A DNA stretch of 64,000 nucleotides from Mesorhizobium sp. (GCF_017306545.1 NZ_JAFKID010000004.1:62001-126000); one strand, 5' to 3'. Counted from the first letter of the stretch, positions 45,701 through 57,262 are shown. Notes: a model not told the origin generated them from the sequence alone. Numbers and translations: made by a program.

Positions 45701-45944
45701 GAAATCCTTGAAATCCGCGCCTGCGCCTTGCGGGCGCGGCGCCAGAAAATCTCCTAGCCGCCGTTGAATGCTCTCCGGGTATGCGAATGTCAAGCTTGTG
45801 GTGGCGCGAGAAGCCGCGCGACCGGCTTCGGCATGCCGTGCTGCCGTTCGCCTTGTCTGTCATGGACATTTGCGGTCGCTGGCTGGTTCCCTTTGCGCGC
45901 CGATATCGGCTAAAGGCAGGTAACGTCCAAGGAACGCCTGCCTC

Positions 45945-47993
45945 ATGACCTCGTCCGCACCCGCCCCTGAGCGCCTTTCCGCCTCGGGTCCTCTCTTCTT
46001 AGGTATCGATACCGGCGGCACCTATACCGATGCGGTGTTGTGGACCGAGAGCGGCGGCGAAAGAGGCACGGTGCTGGCCAAGGCCAAGGCGCTGACCACC
46101 CGCCATGATCTTGCCGTCGGCATTTCCGGCGCGGTCGATGCGGTTCTTGCCAAGGCAGCGTGCGATCCGGCCGCGATCAAGCTCGTTTCCATGTCCACCA
46201 CGCTCGCCACCAACGCGCTGGTGGAAGGGCAGGGCGGGCGCGTCGCGCTGGTAATGATCGGCTTCGGCGAGGACGATCTCGCCCGCGACGGCCTGAAGGG
46301 CGCGCTGGGCACCGATCCGGTTGTCTTCTGTCCCGGCGGGCATGACGTGCACGGCAACGCCGCCGACCTCGACCTTGCCACGCTGGAAGCGGCGCTGCCG
46401 GAACTGGCGGAAACGGTTTCGGGCTTCGCCGTCTGCGCCTATTTCGCCACCCGCAATCCTGAGCACGAGCTTGCCGCGCGCGACCTGATCCGCGAGCGCA
46501 GCGGCCTTCCCGTGACCGCCAGCCACGAGCTGTCGGCCAAGCTCGGCGGGCCGCGCCGGGCGCTGACCACGCTGCTCAATGCGCGGCTGATCTCGATGAT
46601 CGACCGGCTGGTCGCGGCGACGGAAGGCTTTCTCGAAAAACGCGGTGTCGCCGCACCGCTAATGGTGGTGCGCGGCGACGGCGCGCTGGTGTCGGCCGCG
46701 TTCGCCCGCCAGCGGCCGATCGAGACGATCCTGTCCGGGCCCGCCGCCTCGCTGGTCGGCGCCCGCCACATGACCGGACTGGACAACGCCGTGGTGTCGG
46801 ATATCGGCGGCACCACCACCGACGTCGCCGTGCTCGACCATGGCAGGCCACGGCTCGATCCCGAAGGCGCCACCGTCGGCGGCTTCCGCACCATGGTCGA
46901 GGCTGTCGCCATGCGTACCTTCGGCCTCGGCGGCGATTCCGAAGTGGCGTTCCAGGAAGGCGTGCTCGACCCGCGCCTGGTGCTTGGCCCCCGCCGGCTG
47001 GTGCCGCTGTCGCTGGCCGCCGTCAGCCACGGCGCGGTTGTCATCCGCGAACTGGAGCGGCAGTTGCGCGCCCCGAACGCCGGCCGCATGGACGCCCGCT
47101 TCGCTTTCCGCACCGGCATTCCCGAGCGCTTCGCCGCCGGGCTGGGCAAATCCGAGGCCCGGCTCTTCGAGGCGATCACCGCGATCCCGCAGCCGCTCGA
47201 CCTGCTGCTTGCCTCCAACGCCCAGAACGCGACGCTGAAAAGGCTGGTGCGGCGCGGGCTGGTGCATATCTCCGGCTTCACGCCTTCGGATGCCGCCCAT
47301 GTGCTCGGCCGGCAGGCGAACTGGAACGCCGAGGCCGCCCGCCTCGGCGCCGAGCTTTTCGCCCGCAAGCGTGACGGGCGCGGCCAGGCCGTCGCCGACT
47401 CGCCGGAAGCCTTCTGCGCCCGCGTGCTCAGGGCCGTCACCCGCTGGTCTGCCGAGTATATATTGGAGACGGCTTTCTCCGAGGACGGGCTGGACGGCGC
47501 CGGCACCGTGGCGCATGCGCTGGTGCAGCGCGCCGTCGATGCCTATCCCGGCATCGCCCGCCTGGCTGTTTCGCTCGACCGCCCGGTCATCGGCCTCGGC
47601 GCCTCGGCGCCGCTGCATTATGCCGGCCTAGCCGCGCTGCTCGGTAACGCCTGCATCGTGCCGGAAGACACCGACGTCGCCAATGCGCTGGGTGCCGTCG
47701 TCGGTCAGGTGCGCGTCACCGTCGAGGCGCGCGTCAGCCAGCCGAAGGTGGGGCAGTTCCGCCTGTCCAGCGACAGCGGCATCGTCGATTTCGAGGAAGA
47801 AAACCCGGCCGTCGCCGCCGCCGAGGCCGAGGTGCGATCGCTCGCCGAAAGCCGTGCCGCCGAGGCCGGCGCCGACGAGGTCGAGATATCGGTGTCGAAG
47901 GAGTTCCGCGTCTCGATCGTCGAGGGGCAGCGCATGTTCGTCGAGGCCGAGATCGTCGCCGTCGCATCGGGCCGGCCGCGCATCGCGGCGTGA
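45945..47993 (+). CDS. Hydantoinase/oxoprolinase A-type protein (HyuA-like)
   Basis: 682 residues. The actin-like ATPase phosphate loops are GIDTGGTYTDAV near residue 20 and SDIGGTTTDVAVL near 286, with TTLATNALVEGQ between. HyuA-type subunits hydrolyse ATP to open hydantoins, 5-oxoproline or to carboxylate ketones. They usually pair with a HyuB subunit, but no HyuB gene stands next to it here, so it may be a stand-alone variant or its partner is elsewhere. Confidence 0.87.
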   Translation: MTSSAPAPERLSASGPLFLGIDTGGTYTDAVLWTESGGERGTVLAKAKALTTRHDLAVGISGAVDAVLAKAACDPAAIKLVSMSTTLATNALVEGQGGRVALVMIGFGEDDLARDGLKGALGTDPVVFCPGGHDVHGNAADLDLATLEAALPELAETVSGFAVCAYFATRNPEHELAARDLIRERSGLPVTASHELSAKLGGPRRALTTLLNARLISMIDRLVAATEGFLEKRGVAAPLMVVRGDGALVSAAFARQRPIETILSGPAASLVGARHMTGLDNAVVSDIGGTTTDVAVLDHGRPRLDPEGATVGGFRTMVEAVAMRTFGLGGDSEVAFQEGVLDPRLVLGPRRLVPLSLAAVSHGAVVIRELERQLRAPNAGRMDARFAFRTGIPERFAAGLGKSEARLFEAITAIPQPLDLLLASNAQNATLKRLVRRGLVHISGFTPSDAAHVLGRQANWNAEAARLGAELFARKRDGRGQAVADSPEAFCARVLRAVTRWSAEYILETAFSEDGLDGAGTVAHALVQRAVDAYPGIARLAVSLDRPVIGLGASAPLHYAGLAALLGNACIVPEDTDVANALGAVVGQVRVTVEARVSQPKVGQFRLSSDSGIVDFEEENPAVAAAEAEVRSLAESRAAEAGADEVEISVSKEFRVSIVEGQRMFVEAEIVAVASGRPRIAA

Positions 47994-48100
47994 GCGCGGC
48001 ACTGACACGATAGGATGAATTGACCCCGGACCTTGAGCGTGTCAAAGGCCCGGCACGACCTGCCGCCTTCCGCGGGCGGCCTTCTTGGAGACTTTTTGAA

Positions 48101-50284
48101 ATGACCGAACGCATCGAGATCGCAGGCCTGCGCATCGCCCCGGAACTGCATGATTTCGTTGCGAACGAGGCGGCTCCCGGCACCGGGATCGACGCCGCCG
48201 CTTTCTGGAACGGCTTCGCGGCCATCGCGCACGACCTGGCGCCGAAGAACCGGGCGCTGCTGAAGACGCGCGACGAGATCCAGGAAAAGATCGACGCCTG
48301 GTACAAGGAAAACGGTGCCCCCCTCGACCTGGCCGCCTACAAGGCCTTTCTGAAGGAGATCGGCTATCTGGTGCCGGAAGGTCCGGCCTTTACGGTGAAG
48401 ACCGAGAATGTCGATCCCGAGATCGCCATCATCGCCGGCCCGCAGCTCGTCGTGCCGGTGACGAACGCGCGCTATGCGCTCAACGCCGCCAACGCCCGCT
48501 GGGGCTCGCTCTACGACGCGCTTTACGGTACCGACGCCATTTCCGACGCGGACGGCGCGGAAAAGGGCAAGGGTTACAACCCCAAGCGCGGCGAAAAGGT
48601 CATTGCCTGGGCCAAGGCCTTCCTCGACCAGTCGGCGCCGCTGGCGTCCGGCTCGTGGAAGGATGTGACCGGCATGTCGGCGTCGGGCGGCGCGCTGGCC
48701 CTCCGAACGGCGGCAGGCACGGCCACGCTGAAGGACCCGGCGCAGTTCGTGGGCTACCGCGGCGACGCCGCCAATCCCACTTCGGTCCTTTTGGCCCGCC
48801 ATGGCCTGCACGTCGAGATCGTCGTCAACCGCGAAAGCCCGATCGGCAAGACCGATCCGGCCGGCATTTCCGACATGATCCTCGAGGCCGCCATCACCAC
48901 CATCCAGGACTGCGAGGACTCCATCGCCGCCGTCGATGCCGAGGACAAGGTCGTCGCCTATCGCAATTGGCTCGGCCTGATGAAGGGCGATCTCGCCGAA
49001 ACCTTCGAGAAGGGCGGCAAGACGATGACGCGCCGGCTGAACGCCGACCGCACCTACACCGCGCCGGACGGTTCGACGCTCACGCTGCCCGGCCGCTCGC
49101 TGATGCTGGTGCGTAATGTCGGCCACCTGATGACCAATCCGGCCGTGCTGCTGGCCGACGGTTCGGAAGTGCCGGAAGGCATTCTGGACGCCGCCATCAC
49201 CGCGCTGATCGCGCTGCACGACGTCGGCCAAGGGGGCAAGTCGAACGGCGCGCGCAAAAACTCCCGCGCCGGCTCCATGTATGTCGTCAAGCCGAAGATG
49301 CACGGGCCGGAAGAAGTCGCTTTCGCCGCCGAGATCTTCGCCCGCGTCGAAAAGCTGCTCGGCATGAAGCCCAACACCATCAAGATGGGCATCATGGACG
49401 AGGAGCGGCGCACCACGGTCAACCTCAAGGAAGCCATCCGCGCGGCGAAGGATCGCGTGGTGTTTATCAACACCGGCTTCCTCGACCGCACCGGCGACGA
49501 GATCCACACCTCGATGGAAGCCGGTCCGATGATCCGCAAGGGCGACATGAAGCAGGCCGCCTGGATCGCGGCTTACGAGAACTGGAACGTCGACACCGGG
49601 CTGGAATGCGGGCTGGAAGGCCGCGCCCAGATCGGCAAGGGCATGTGGGCCATGCCCGACCTGATGGCGGCGATGCTGGTTGAGAAGATCGCGCATCCGC
49701 AGGCCGGCGCCAACACCGCCTGGGTGCCTTCGCCGACGGCCGCCACGCTGCACGCCACGCATTACCACAAGGTCGATGTGCATGCGGTGCAGGAAAAGCT
49801 GAAGGGCCGCGCCAAGGCCAAGCTCGACGATATCCTGTCCGTGCCGGTCGCGGTGCGGCCGAACTGGTCGGCCGAAGACATCCAGAAGGAACTGGACAAC
49901 AACGCGCAAGGCATCCTCGGCTATGTCGTGCGCTGGATCGACCAGGGCGTCGGCTGCTCCAAGGTGCCGGACATCAACGATGTCGGCCTGATGGAAGACC
50001 GCGCCACGCTGCGCATCTCCTCCCAGCACATCGCCAACTGGCTGCATCACGGCGTCTGCAAGGAAGCTCAGGTGATGGAAACGATGAAGCGCATGGCGGC
50101 GGTCGTGGACCGCCAGAACGCCGGCGATCCGCGTTACCGGCCGATGGCGCCGAGCTTCGACAAGTCCATAGCCTTCCAGGCCGCCTGCGACCTCGTCTTC
50201 AAGGGCCGGGTGCAGCCCAACGGCTATACCGAACCGGTGCTGCATGCGCGGCGGCTGGAGTTGAAGGCGAGGGATCGGGGCTGA
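48101..50284 (+). CDS. glcB: Malate synthase G
   Basis: 727 residues, the length of monomeric malate synthase G. It condenses acetyl-CoA with glyoxylate in the glyoxylate cycle, needed for growth on two-carbon compounds and fatty acids. Family segments include [52 protein letters not shown] and [17 protein letters not shown] lies 12 bases before the ATG, a rather long spacing. Transcribed alone as far as can be seen; a palindromic element follows it. Confidence 0.95.
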   Translation: MTERIEIAGLRIAPELHDFVANEAAPGTGIDAAAFWNGFAAIAHDLAPKNRALLKTRDEIQEKIDAWYKENGAPLDLAAYKAFLKEIGYLVPEGPAFTVKTENVDPEIAIIAGPQLVVPVTNARYALNAANARWGSLYDALYGTDAISDADGAEKGKGYNPKRGEKVIAWAKAFLDQSAPLASGSWKDVTGMSASGGALALRTAAGTATLKDPAQFVGYRGDAANPTSVLLARHGLHVEIVVNRESPIGKTDPAGISDMILEAAITTIQDCEDSIAAVDAEDKVVAYRNWLGLMKGDLAETFEKGGKTMTRRLNADRTYTAPDGSTLTLPGRSLMLVRNVGHLMTNPAVLLADGSEVPEGILDAAITALIALHDVGQGGKSNGARKNSRAGSMYVVKPKMHGPEEVAFAAEIFARVEKLLGMKPNTIKMGIMDEERRTTVNLKEAIRAAKDRVVFINTGFLDRTGDEIHTSMEAGPMIRKGDMKQAAWIAAYENWNVDTGLECGLEGRAQIGKGMWAMPDLMAAMLVEKIAHPQAGANTAWVPSPTAATLHATHYHKVDVHAVQEKLKGRAKAKLDDILSVPVAVRPNWSAEDIQKELDNNAQGILGYVVRWIDQGVGCSKVPDINDVGLMEDRATLRISSQHIANWLHHGVCKEAQVMETMKRMAAVVDRQNAGDPRYRPMAPSFDKSIAFQAACDLVFKGRVQPNGYTEPVLHARRLELKARDRG

Positions 50285-50300
50285 GATGCGCCATCGCTTT

Positions 50301-50442
50301 CCCTCCCCCTTGAGGGGAGGGTGGCCGCGAAGCGGTCGGGAGGGGTCCGTGCGGCAGTGCGCCGACTTCTTTTTGCGTCGGCGTGGCGGAGGCGACCCCT
50401 CCCGCCTCGCTACGCTCGGTACCCTCCCCTCAAGGGGGAGGG
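50301..50442. repeat. Long palindromic repeat element (REP/RIME-like)
   Basis: A 142-base element with perfect outer arms of 22 bases (50301-50322 and 50421-50442, built on CCCTCCCCCTTGAGGGGAGG) and inner complementary segments (GGGAGGGGTC with GACCCCTCCC). The centre is CCGAC-TTCTTTTTGC-GTCGG-like. Such elements occur in many copies in Rhizobiales genomes between genes. It separates glcB from tsaB and could fold into a large hairpin that attenuates read-through. Confidence 0.8.
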
Positions 50443-50455
50443 GAAGGTCGGTGCC

Positions 50456-51127
50456 ATGATCCTCGCCATCGATTGTTCCGGCAATCTCTGCGCGGCCTGC
50501 GTCTATGACGCGGAGGTTGGCAAAGAACTCGGCCGCAACGTGCTCGATCTCGGCAAGGGCCATGCCGAGCACCTGATGGGCGCCATCGCCGGTGCGTTGG
50601 GAGAGGCCGGCATCGCCTACGCCGATCTCGCCACCATCGCCGTCTCCGTCGGCCCCGGCTCCTTCACCGGCCTTCGCGTCGGCGTGGCCACCGCGCGCGG
50701 GCTGGCGCTGGCGCTGAAAATCCCGGCCATCGGCGTCACCACGCTGGAAGCGCTGGCTGCGGAAGCACGGCAAGCTTTCTTCAACCGTCCGGTTCTCGCC
50801 GTCCTCGACGGCGGGCGCGGCGAAATTCATGCCGCCCTTTACGATGAATTGGCGGTTCTGCGTTATGGTCCGGCCGTGACCACGCTGGAGGGGGCTGCGG
50901 CCATGGCATCCGACCGGGCGGCCGTTCTTGCCGGCAACGCGGCCCAGCGGGTCGCCGAAGCGGCTGGTGGAGCGTTCGACTTCGGGCCGTTGGCTCCCAC
51001 CGCCGATATCGCCGTCTATGCGCGCCTCGCCGCCGAAAAGCAGCCGGGCGAAAAACCCAAGCCGCTTTACCTGCGCGACGCCGACGCCAAGCCGCAGGCC
51101 GGCTTCGTGCTGCCGAGGGCGCATTGA
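50456..51127 (+). CDS. tsaB: TsaB, tRNA threonylcarbamoyladenosine synthesis protein
   Basis: 223 residues, an ASKHA-fold paralogue of TsaD. It opens MILAIDCSGNLC and has VSVGPGSFTGLRVGVATARGLA, the family hallmark. TsaB is the scaffold with TsaD and TsaE for making t6A37 on ANN-decoding tRNAs. ATG 50456 matches the conserved start; the open frame upstream runs through the palindromic element. The stop overlaps the rimI start as TGATG. Confidence 0.93.
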   Translation: MILAIDCSGNLCAACVYDAEVGKELGRNVLDLGKGHAEHLMGAIAGALGEAGIAYADLATIAVSVGPGSFTGLRVGVATARGLALALKIPAIGVTTLEALAAEARQAFFNRPVLAVLDGGRGEIHAALYDELAVLRYGPAVTTLEGAAAMASDRAAVLAGNAAQRVAEAAGGAFDFGPLAPTADIAVYARLAAEKQPGEKPKPLYLRDADAKPQAGFVLPRAH

Positions 51128-51621
51128 TGCGCATTCCCTTCCTGCCGCAGCGCTCGAAAGACTATGCGCTGGAGCCGCTGACGGCGGCAGACAGCGCCTC
51201 GGTTTCGCTGCTCCACCGCGAGGATTTCGTCCGGCCGTGGACCGACGGCGAGTTTGCCACGTTGCTGGACCAGGACACCGTCTTCGGCTTCGTGGCCAAG
51301 GAGGTCGGCAATCCGCGCGCGGGCATCGTCGGCTTCGTGCTGGCGCGGCTGGCGGCGGGCGAGGGCGAAATCCTGACCGTGGCGGTCGCCCGCAGCCATC
51401 GCCGTCACGGCATCGGCTGGCAGCTGATGGACGCGGTGTTGAGGCAACTGCACGGCGATCGCGCCGAAGCGCTGTTCCTGGAAGTGGATGAGACGAACGC
51501 GCCGGCGATCGCGCTCTATCGGCGGCTCGGCTTCCGCCAGGTGGGGCACCGGGCGAATTACTACCGCTCGCCGGAACATGGCCCGACCGGCGCACTTGTC
51601 ATGCGCCGCGATCTCCGCTAG
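51127..51621 (+). CDS. rimI: RimI-like ribosomal-protein-alanine N-acetyltransferase
   Basis: 164 residues of the GNAT fold: acetyl-CoA loop in LTVAVARSHRRHGIGWQLM, then FLEVDETNAPAIALYRRLGFRQVGHRANYY, characteristic of RimI (the LEV..N..A..LY.K.GF pattern). It acetylates the N-terminus of ribosomal protein S18 or related targets. It is always next to tsaB in alphaproteobacteria, as here. Confidence 0.9.
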   Translation: MRIPFLPQRSKDYALEPLTAADSASVSLLHREDFVRPWTDGEFATLLDQDTVFGFVAKEVGNPRAGIVGFVLARLAAGEGEILTVAVARSHRRHGIGWQLMDAVLRQLHGDRAEALFLEVDETNAPAIALYRRLGFRQVGHRANYYRSPEHGPTGALVMRRDLR

Positions 51622-51657
51622 CCGGCAAAGACGCCCGCCTGGGCGCACAAGGGTGCG

Positions 51658-52500
51658 ATGATCGCGAAAATCCGAAACGGCCTTATCCTGCTTTTCGTCG
51701 CAGCCATCACGACGGCGGTAGCGGTTTCGCAGCCCATGGTGCTGAAGACGGGATGGGGCAATCCCGCACTGATACCGCGGTTGTGGCACAAGGCGATCCT
51801 CTGGGCACTGGGCTTCCGCGTCCATGTCATCGGCGCGCCGGCTACGCAGCGGCCGTTGCTGGTTGTCGCCAACCACATTTCGTGGACCGACATTCCCGTT
51901 CTCGGTTCCGTTGTCGACGTCTCCTTCATCGCCAAGGCGCAGATGCAGGGTTGGCCGCTGATGGGTTGGCTGTCGACCTTGCAGCGCACCGTCTTCGTCG
52001 AGCGCGAACGGCGCCAGAAGTCCGGCGACCAGGCAAGCGAGATCGGCGAGCGGCTGAAGGCCGGCGAGGCGATGGCCCTGTTCGCCGAGGGCACGACCGG
52101 CGACGGCAATATGATGCTGCCGTTCAAGAGCACGCTGTTCGGCGCCGCCACCATGGCGATCGACAAAGGGGCGATTGACAAGGGCGCGGCAGACAAAGAG
52201 CGCGCCGGGCAGGGCGGCGTCCGGGAAGTCACCATTCAGCCGATGGCCATCGCCTATGTGCGCCGCCATGGCATGCCGCTTGGCCGCGCCGGGCGCATGG
52301 CGCTGTCGTGGATCGGCGACCAGGACCTCGTGCCGCACATCGCGGGCCTGTTGAAACAGGGCGCTGTCGACGTCGAGGTTCGCTTCGGCGAGCCGGTGAC
52401 GTTTTCGGCCGGGTCGAACCGCAAGGAGGTGGCGCGATTGGTCGAGGCGCGCGTCAAGGCGATGGCGCAGGCGGCGCTCTACGGGTCGAGGCCGGACTGA
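51658..52500 (+). CDS. olsA: 1-acylglycerol-3-phosphate/lyso-ornithine-lipid acyltransferase (OlsA-like)
   Basis: 280 residues with one N-terminal membrane segment and the PlsC acyltransferase motifs NHISWTD (HX4D, near residue 72) and FAEGTT (near 143). In Sinorhizobium the gene just before miaB in this cluster is olsA, which acylates lyso-ornithine lipid; position and length agree, but PlsC activity is also possible. A short internal repeat IDKGAIDKGAADKE (around residue 170) is unusual. Starts 36 bases after rimI. Confidence 0.82.
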   Translation: MIAKIRNGLILLFVAAITTAVAVSQPMVLKTGWGNPALIPRLWHKAILWALGFRVHVIGAPATQRPLLVVANHISWTDIPVLGSVVDVSFIAKAQMQGWPLMGWLSTLQRTVFVERERRQKSGDQASEIGERLKAGEAMALFAEGTTGDGNMMLPFKSTLFGAATMAIDKGAIDKGAADKERAGQGGVREVTIQPMAIAYVRRHGMPLGRAGRMALSWIGDQDLVPHIAGLLKQGAVDVEVRFGEPVTFSAGSNRKEVARLVEARVKAMAQAALYGSRPD

Positions 52501-52548
52501 GCGGGAATCGGTTGTTCTCCCCTGCCAAAACGCGATAGAAGCCCGCCC

Positions 52549-53946
<1,398 letters not shown>

Positions 53947-53970
53947 GCGCCGGCGGACAAGGAGAGACGG

Positions 53971-55029
53971 TTGACCGCAGCCGACCTGAAGGCAGTTCCC
54001 CCACTCGCACCCTTGACGCCTTCCGGGGCGTCCGACATGGCGCACATCGTCCTTACCTTCGACAACAACAAGCTCGCCAGCGCGCTCTACGGCCAGTTCG
54101 ACGAGAACCTGGCCCGGCTGGAGCAGAAGCTCGGCGTCGACATCCGCTCGCGCGGCAACCAACTCACCATCAAGGGCTCGCCCACGGCGGCCGAGCAGGC
54201 GCGGCAGGCCCTCGACAGTCTCTATGCCATTCTCCAGAAGGGCGCCGACATCGGCCAGTCGGACGTCGACGGCGCCATCCGCATGGCGGTCGCCGCCGAC
54301 GACCAACTCACCCTGCCGACGCTGGAGCGCAAGGGCAAGGTTTCCGCCGCGCAGATTTCCACCCGCAAGAAGACCATCTACGCCCGCTCGCTCAACCAGG
54401 ACGCCTATATGCGGGCGCTGGAGCGGTCGGAACTGGTCTTCGGCATCGGCCCGGCCGGCACCGGCAAGACCTATCTGGCGGTGGCGCACGCGGCCATGAT
54501 GCTGGAGCGCGGCATGGTCGAGCGCATCATCCTGTCGCGTCCGGCGGTCGAGGCCGGCGAACGGCTGGGCTTCCTGCCCGGCGACATGAAGGAGAAGGTC
54601 GATCCCTATCTTCGCCCGCTTTACGACGCGCTCTATGACATGATGCCGGGCGACAAGGTGGAGCGCGCCATCGGCGCCGGCGTCATCGAGATCGCGCCGC
54701 TCGCCTTCATGCGCGGCCGCACGCTGGCGCACGCCGCCGTCATTCTCGACGAGGCGCAGAACACCACGCCAATGCAGATGAAGATGTTCCTGACGCGGCT
54801 CGGCGAAGGCTCGCGCATGATCGTCACCGGCGATCCGACCCAGATCGACCTGCCGCCGAACACCCGCTCCGGCCTTGTCGAGGCGTTGCGCGTGCTGGAC
54901 GGCGTGCCGGGCGTCGTTACCGTGCGTTTCACCGACACCGACGTGGTGCGCCATCCGCTGGTGGCCGAGATCGTCAAGGCCTACGACCGCGACGGCAAGG
55001 TCGCGCGCGGGCTGGGCGCGGAAGGGTGA
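53971..55029 (+). CDS. PhoH-like ATPase (PhoL)
   Basis: 352 residues. Walker A GPAGTGKTYLA lies near residue 160 and Walker B VILDEAQNTT near 260; the N-terminal ~100 residues form a KH-like RNA-binding part. PhoH proteins are RNA-linked ATPases/helicases, usually next to the YbeY endoribonuclease as here. A TTG start at 53971 is supported by AAGGAGAG seven bases before it; the first ATG (54040) would remove the conserved N-terminal residues. Confidence 0.9.
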   Translation: MTAADLKAVPPLAPLTPSGASDMAHIVLTFDNNKLASALYGQFDENLARLEQKLGVDIRSRGNQLTIKGSPTAAEQARQALDSLYAILQKGADIGQSDVDGAIRMAVAADDQLTLPTLERKGKVSAAQISTRKKTIYARSLNQDAYMRALERSELVFGIGPAGTGKTYLAVAHAAMMLERGMVERIILSRPAVEAGERLGFLPGDMKEKVDPYLRPLYDALYDMMPGDKVERAIGAGVIEIAPLAFMRGRTLAHAAVILDEAQNTTPMQMKMFLTRLGEGSRMIVTGDPTQIDLPPNTRSGLVEALRVLDGVPGVVTVRFTDTDVVRHPLVAEIVKAYDRDGKVARGLGAEG

Positions 55030-55077
55030 GGACCAGCGTTTTCCCGGTGCCTTCAAAAACTTCCATGGCAGGCCGCC

Positions 55078-55569
55078 ATGCCCGCTGACGCTACGCCTCC
55101 GATAGATATCGACCTCACCGTCGAGGCCGGCGAATGGCCTGGCGAAACCGCTCTCACCACGCTGGTCGACCGTGCCGTCGCGGCCACGTTCGCCGAGCTC
55201 GGCTCCTCGCGCCCCGGCGAATCGGAACTCGGCGTCGTCTTCACCGACGATGCGCGCATCCGCGAACTCAACGCCGGCTGGCGCGGCAAGGACAAGGCGA
55301 CCAACGTGTTGTCCTTTCCGGCCTTCCCCGAGACGAAGGCCGGTCCGCTGCCACCGATGCTGGGCGATATCGTGCTTGCCGCCGAGACGGTCGCCGCCGA
55401 GGCGGCACTGGAAGGCAAGCCCCTGGACAACCATATCAGTCATCTTGTGGTGCATGGCCTGCTGCATCTTTTAGGGCATGACCATGAAACCGAGGCCGAG
55501 GCCGAGGAGATGGAAACGCTGGAACGCCGGATACTGGCGAGGCTTGCCATTCCCGATCCCTATGCGTAA
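55078..55569 (+). CDS. ybeY: YbeY endoribonuclease, rRNA maturation factor
   Basis: 163 residues. The zinc site [11 protein letters not shown] near residues 124-134 gives the three histidines; [17 protein letters not shown] is the other family block. It is needed for 16S rRNA 3'-end maturation and ribosome quality control. Located between phoH and the CorC/hemolysin-like gene, as usual. Confidence 0.95.
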   Translation: MPADATPPIDIDLTVEAGEWPGETALTTLVDRAVAATFAELGSSRPGESELGVVFTDDARIRELNAGWRGKDKATNVLSFPAFPETKAGPLPPMLGDIVLAAETVAAEAALEGKPLDNHISHLVVHGLLHLLGHDHETEAEAEEMETLERRILARLAIPDPYA

Positions 55570-55596
55570 CTAGGCTGTCAAACCGACCGGACGACG

Positions 55597-56667
55597 ATGA
55601 ACGACAAGCAAGAAGCCGCCCACGCCGAGGCTGGTGGCGCGGCAAAGCCTTCCGAGAAGCAGGAAGACCCTTCCAGTCCCAGTACAGTGACCGGCGCCGC
55701 CGCGGTTGAAACGGCGCCTGCCGGACCGTCGCTTTTCGACCGGATGCTGGGCCTGTTCAGACACCGCAACGGCACCAGTCTGCGCGAAGAGATCGCCGAC
55801 GCGCTGGCCGAGACGACCAGCGAGCCGGGCGCCTTCTCGCCCGGCGAACGCGCCATGCTCAACAACATCCTGCGGCTGCGCGAAGTGCGCGTCGAGGACG
55901 TCATGGTGCCGCGCGCCGACATCGAAGGCGTCGAGATCGGCACCACGCTCGGCGAACTGCTCGGCCTGTTCGAGCAGTCCGGCCATTCGCGCATGCCCGT
56001 CTATGTCGAGACGCTGGACGATCCGCGCGGCATGATCCACATCCGCGACGTGCTCGGCCACATCACCCGCGCCGCCCGCCCGAAGAACGGCCGTGGCCGC
56101 AAGAAGGCGCAGCCGACGGTGGCCCTTGCCCTTTCGGAAGTCGATCTGACGCGCACCATCGGCGATCTCGACCTGATTCGGCCGGTGTTGTTCGTGCCGC
56201 CCTCCATGCTGGCCTCGGATCTGATGGCGCGCATGCAGGCCGGCCGCACCCAGATGGCGCTGGTCATCGACGAATATGGCGGCACCGACGGACTGGCCTC
56301 GCTGGAGGACATCGTCGAGATGGTCGTCGGCGACATCGAGGACGAGCACGACGAGGATGAGCCGCTGGTGACGAAGACCGGCGACGGCGTCTTCCTGGTC
56401 GACGGCAAGGCCGAGATCGACGAGGTCGCCAACATGATCGGCGACGGCTTCGCCGCCGGCGAGCACGGCGAATCGGTCGATACCATCGGCGGCATGATCT
56501 TCAACACGCTGGGCCGCGTGCCGGCGCGCGGCGAGGTGGTGCAGGCCATTCCGGGCTTCGAGTTCCATGTGCTCGATGCCGATCCGCGACGCGTCAAGCG
56601 GGTGCGCATCGTCGAAGTCGCCAAGGGCGACCGCCGCCGCCGCGCCGTTCGCGCCGAGCAGGCCTGA
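55597..56667 (+). CDS. CorC/TlyC-type CBS-domain transporter-associated protein
   Basis: 356 residues. An unstructured N-terminus of ~45 residues is followed by the pair of CBS domains (VEDVMVPRADIEGV to MALVIDEYGGTDGLASLEDIVE, residues ~95-245) and the CorC/HlyC FAD-like C-terminal domain (DGVFLVDGKAEI to the end). It lacks membrane segments, like enterobacterial CorC, which affects magnesium/cobalt export. Member of the ybeY-corC-lnt cluster. Confidence 0.92.
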   Translation: MNDKQEAAHAEAGGAAKPSEKQEDPSSPSTVTGAAAVETAPAGPSLFDRMLGLFRHRNGTSLREEIADALAETTSEPGAFSPGERAMLNNILRLREVRVEDVMVPRADIEGVEIGTTLGELLGLFEQSGHSRMPVYVETLDDPRGMIHIRDVLGHITRAARPKNGRGRKKAQPTVALALSEVDLTRTIGDLDLIRPVLFVPPSMLASDLMARMQAGRTQMALVIDEYGGTDGLASLEDIVEMVVGDIEDEHDEDEPLVTKTGDGVFLVDGKAEIDEVANMIGDGFAAGEHGESVDTIGGMIFNTLGRVPARGEVVQAIPGFEFHVLDADPRRVKRVRIVEVAKGDRRRRAVRAEQA

Positions 56668-56691
56668 TTCTCGTCGATGGACTGAAAAGCA

Positions 56692-56713
56692 GGAGGCGGC
56701 CGAAGCCGCCTCC
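56692..56713. terminator. Hairpin terminator after corC
   Basis: A nine-base perfect stem GGAGGCGGC/GCCGCCTCC with a CGAA loop, then CGCCTTTCCTATTTT. It ends the tsaB-corC transcription unit just before the inserted NTF2-like gene on the other strand; the AT-rich bases to 56786 contain no gene. Confidence 0.8.
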
Positions 56714-56786
56714 CGCCTTTCCTATTTTGGTAAGTTAATACTTACAAATTAAGTCTGCGGCTTCCGGGTAGTGCCGGATTGGCTGC

Positions 56787-57155
56787 CTACGAGGTCATGC
56801 CGTCGAGGAAGCCGACGACGTTGTCGATGCGTCCGTCCGTGTCCAGCGTCACCACATCGGTGCCGCCGGCGACCGGCGCGCCGCCTTCAGGCGCCAGCGA
56901 CCATGAGAAGCGCACGAAACGGCCGTGGCCGTCGGGCGTGCCGCGCAGCGCAAAACCATGACCTGGGAATTGCGCCCTGGCGCCTGCGATCATGGCGGCG
57001 ATGCCGTGTCGGCTCTGTCCCGTCATGAGCGGATCGGCATAGCGCGCATCGGACGCCCAGCCTTCGGCGAGCGCGGCCTTGCGCCGGATATCGTCGGCTT
57101 CGTTCCACAGGTCGATGTAAGCCTCGGCGACGGCCAGCGGGGTGGGTGTGGTCAT
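56787..57155 (-). CDS. SnoaL/NTF2-like protein
   Basis: 122 residues, a single alpha+beta cone of the NTF2-like superfamily: TPLAVAEAYIDLWNEAD, then GTDVVTLDTDGRIDNVVGFLDGM, the usual C-terminal pattern for nuclear transport factor 2-like proteins. The catalytic role, if any, cannot be read. It diverges from an XRE regulator gene with two palindromes between them, and the two genes interrupt the usual corC-lnt neighbourhood. Confidence 0.82.
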   Translation of the reverse strand: MTTPTPLAVAEAYIDLWNEADDIRRKAALAEGWASDARYADPLMTGQSRHGIAAMIAGARAQFPGHGFALRGTPDGHGRFVRFSWSLAPEGGAPVAGGTDVVTLDTDGRIDNVVGFLDGMTS

Positions 57156-57200
57156 TTGCTTTCTCCTTGTTGATGACCCCTCTACCGTCGCGGCGATCCG

Positions 57201-57228
57201 AATCGATATCGATTACCTTCGAGGTAAT
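57201..57228. promoter_or_regulatory. Twin palindromes in the divergent NTF2/XRE promoter region
   Basis: AATCGATATCGATT (57201-57214) is a perfect palindrome. It overlaps by three bases the inverted repeat ATTACCT-TCG-AGGTAAT (57212-57228). Both are candidates for the operator of the neighbouring XRE regulator, controlling both directions. Confidence 0.6.
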
Positions 57229-57262
57229 GCTTTCCGCTATGGCCCCGGTTATGATGGCGTCC

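Noticed and set aside
52501-52548. A fur/mur gene expected before miaB in some relatives
   Set aside because: Only 48 bases lie between olsA and miaB, so no such gene is present here.
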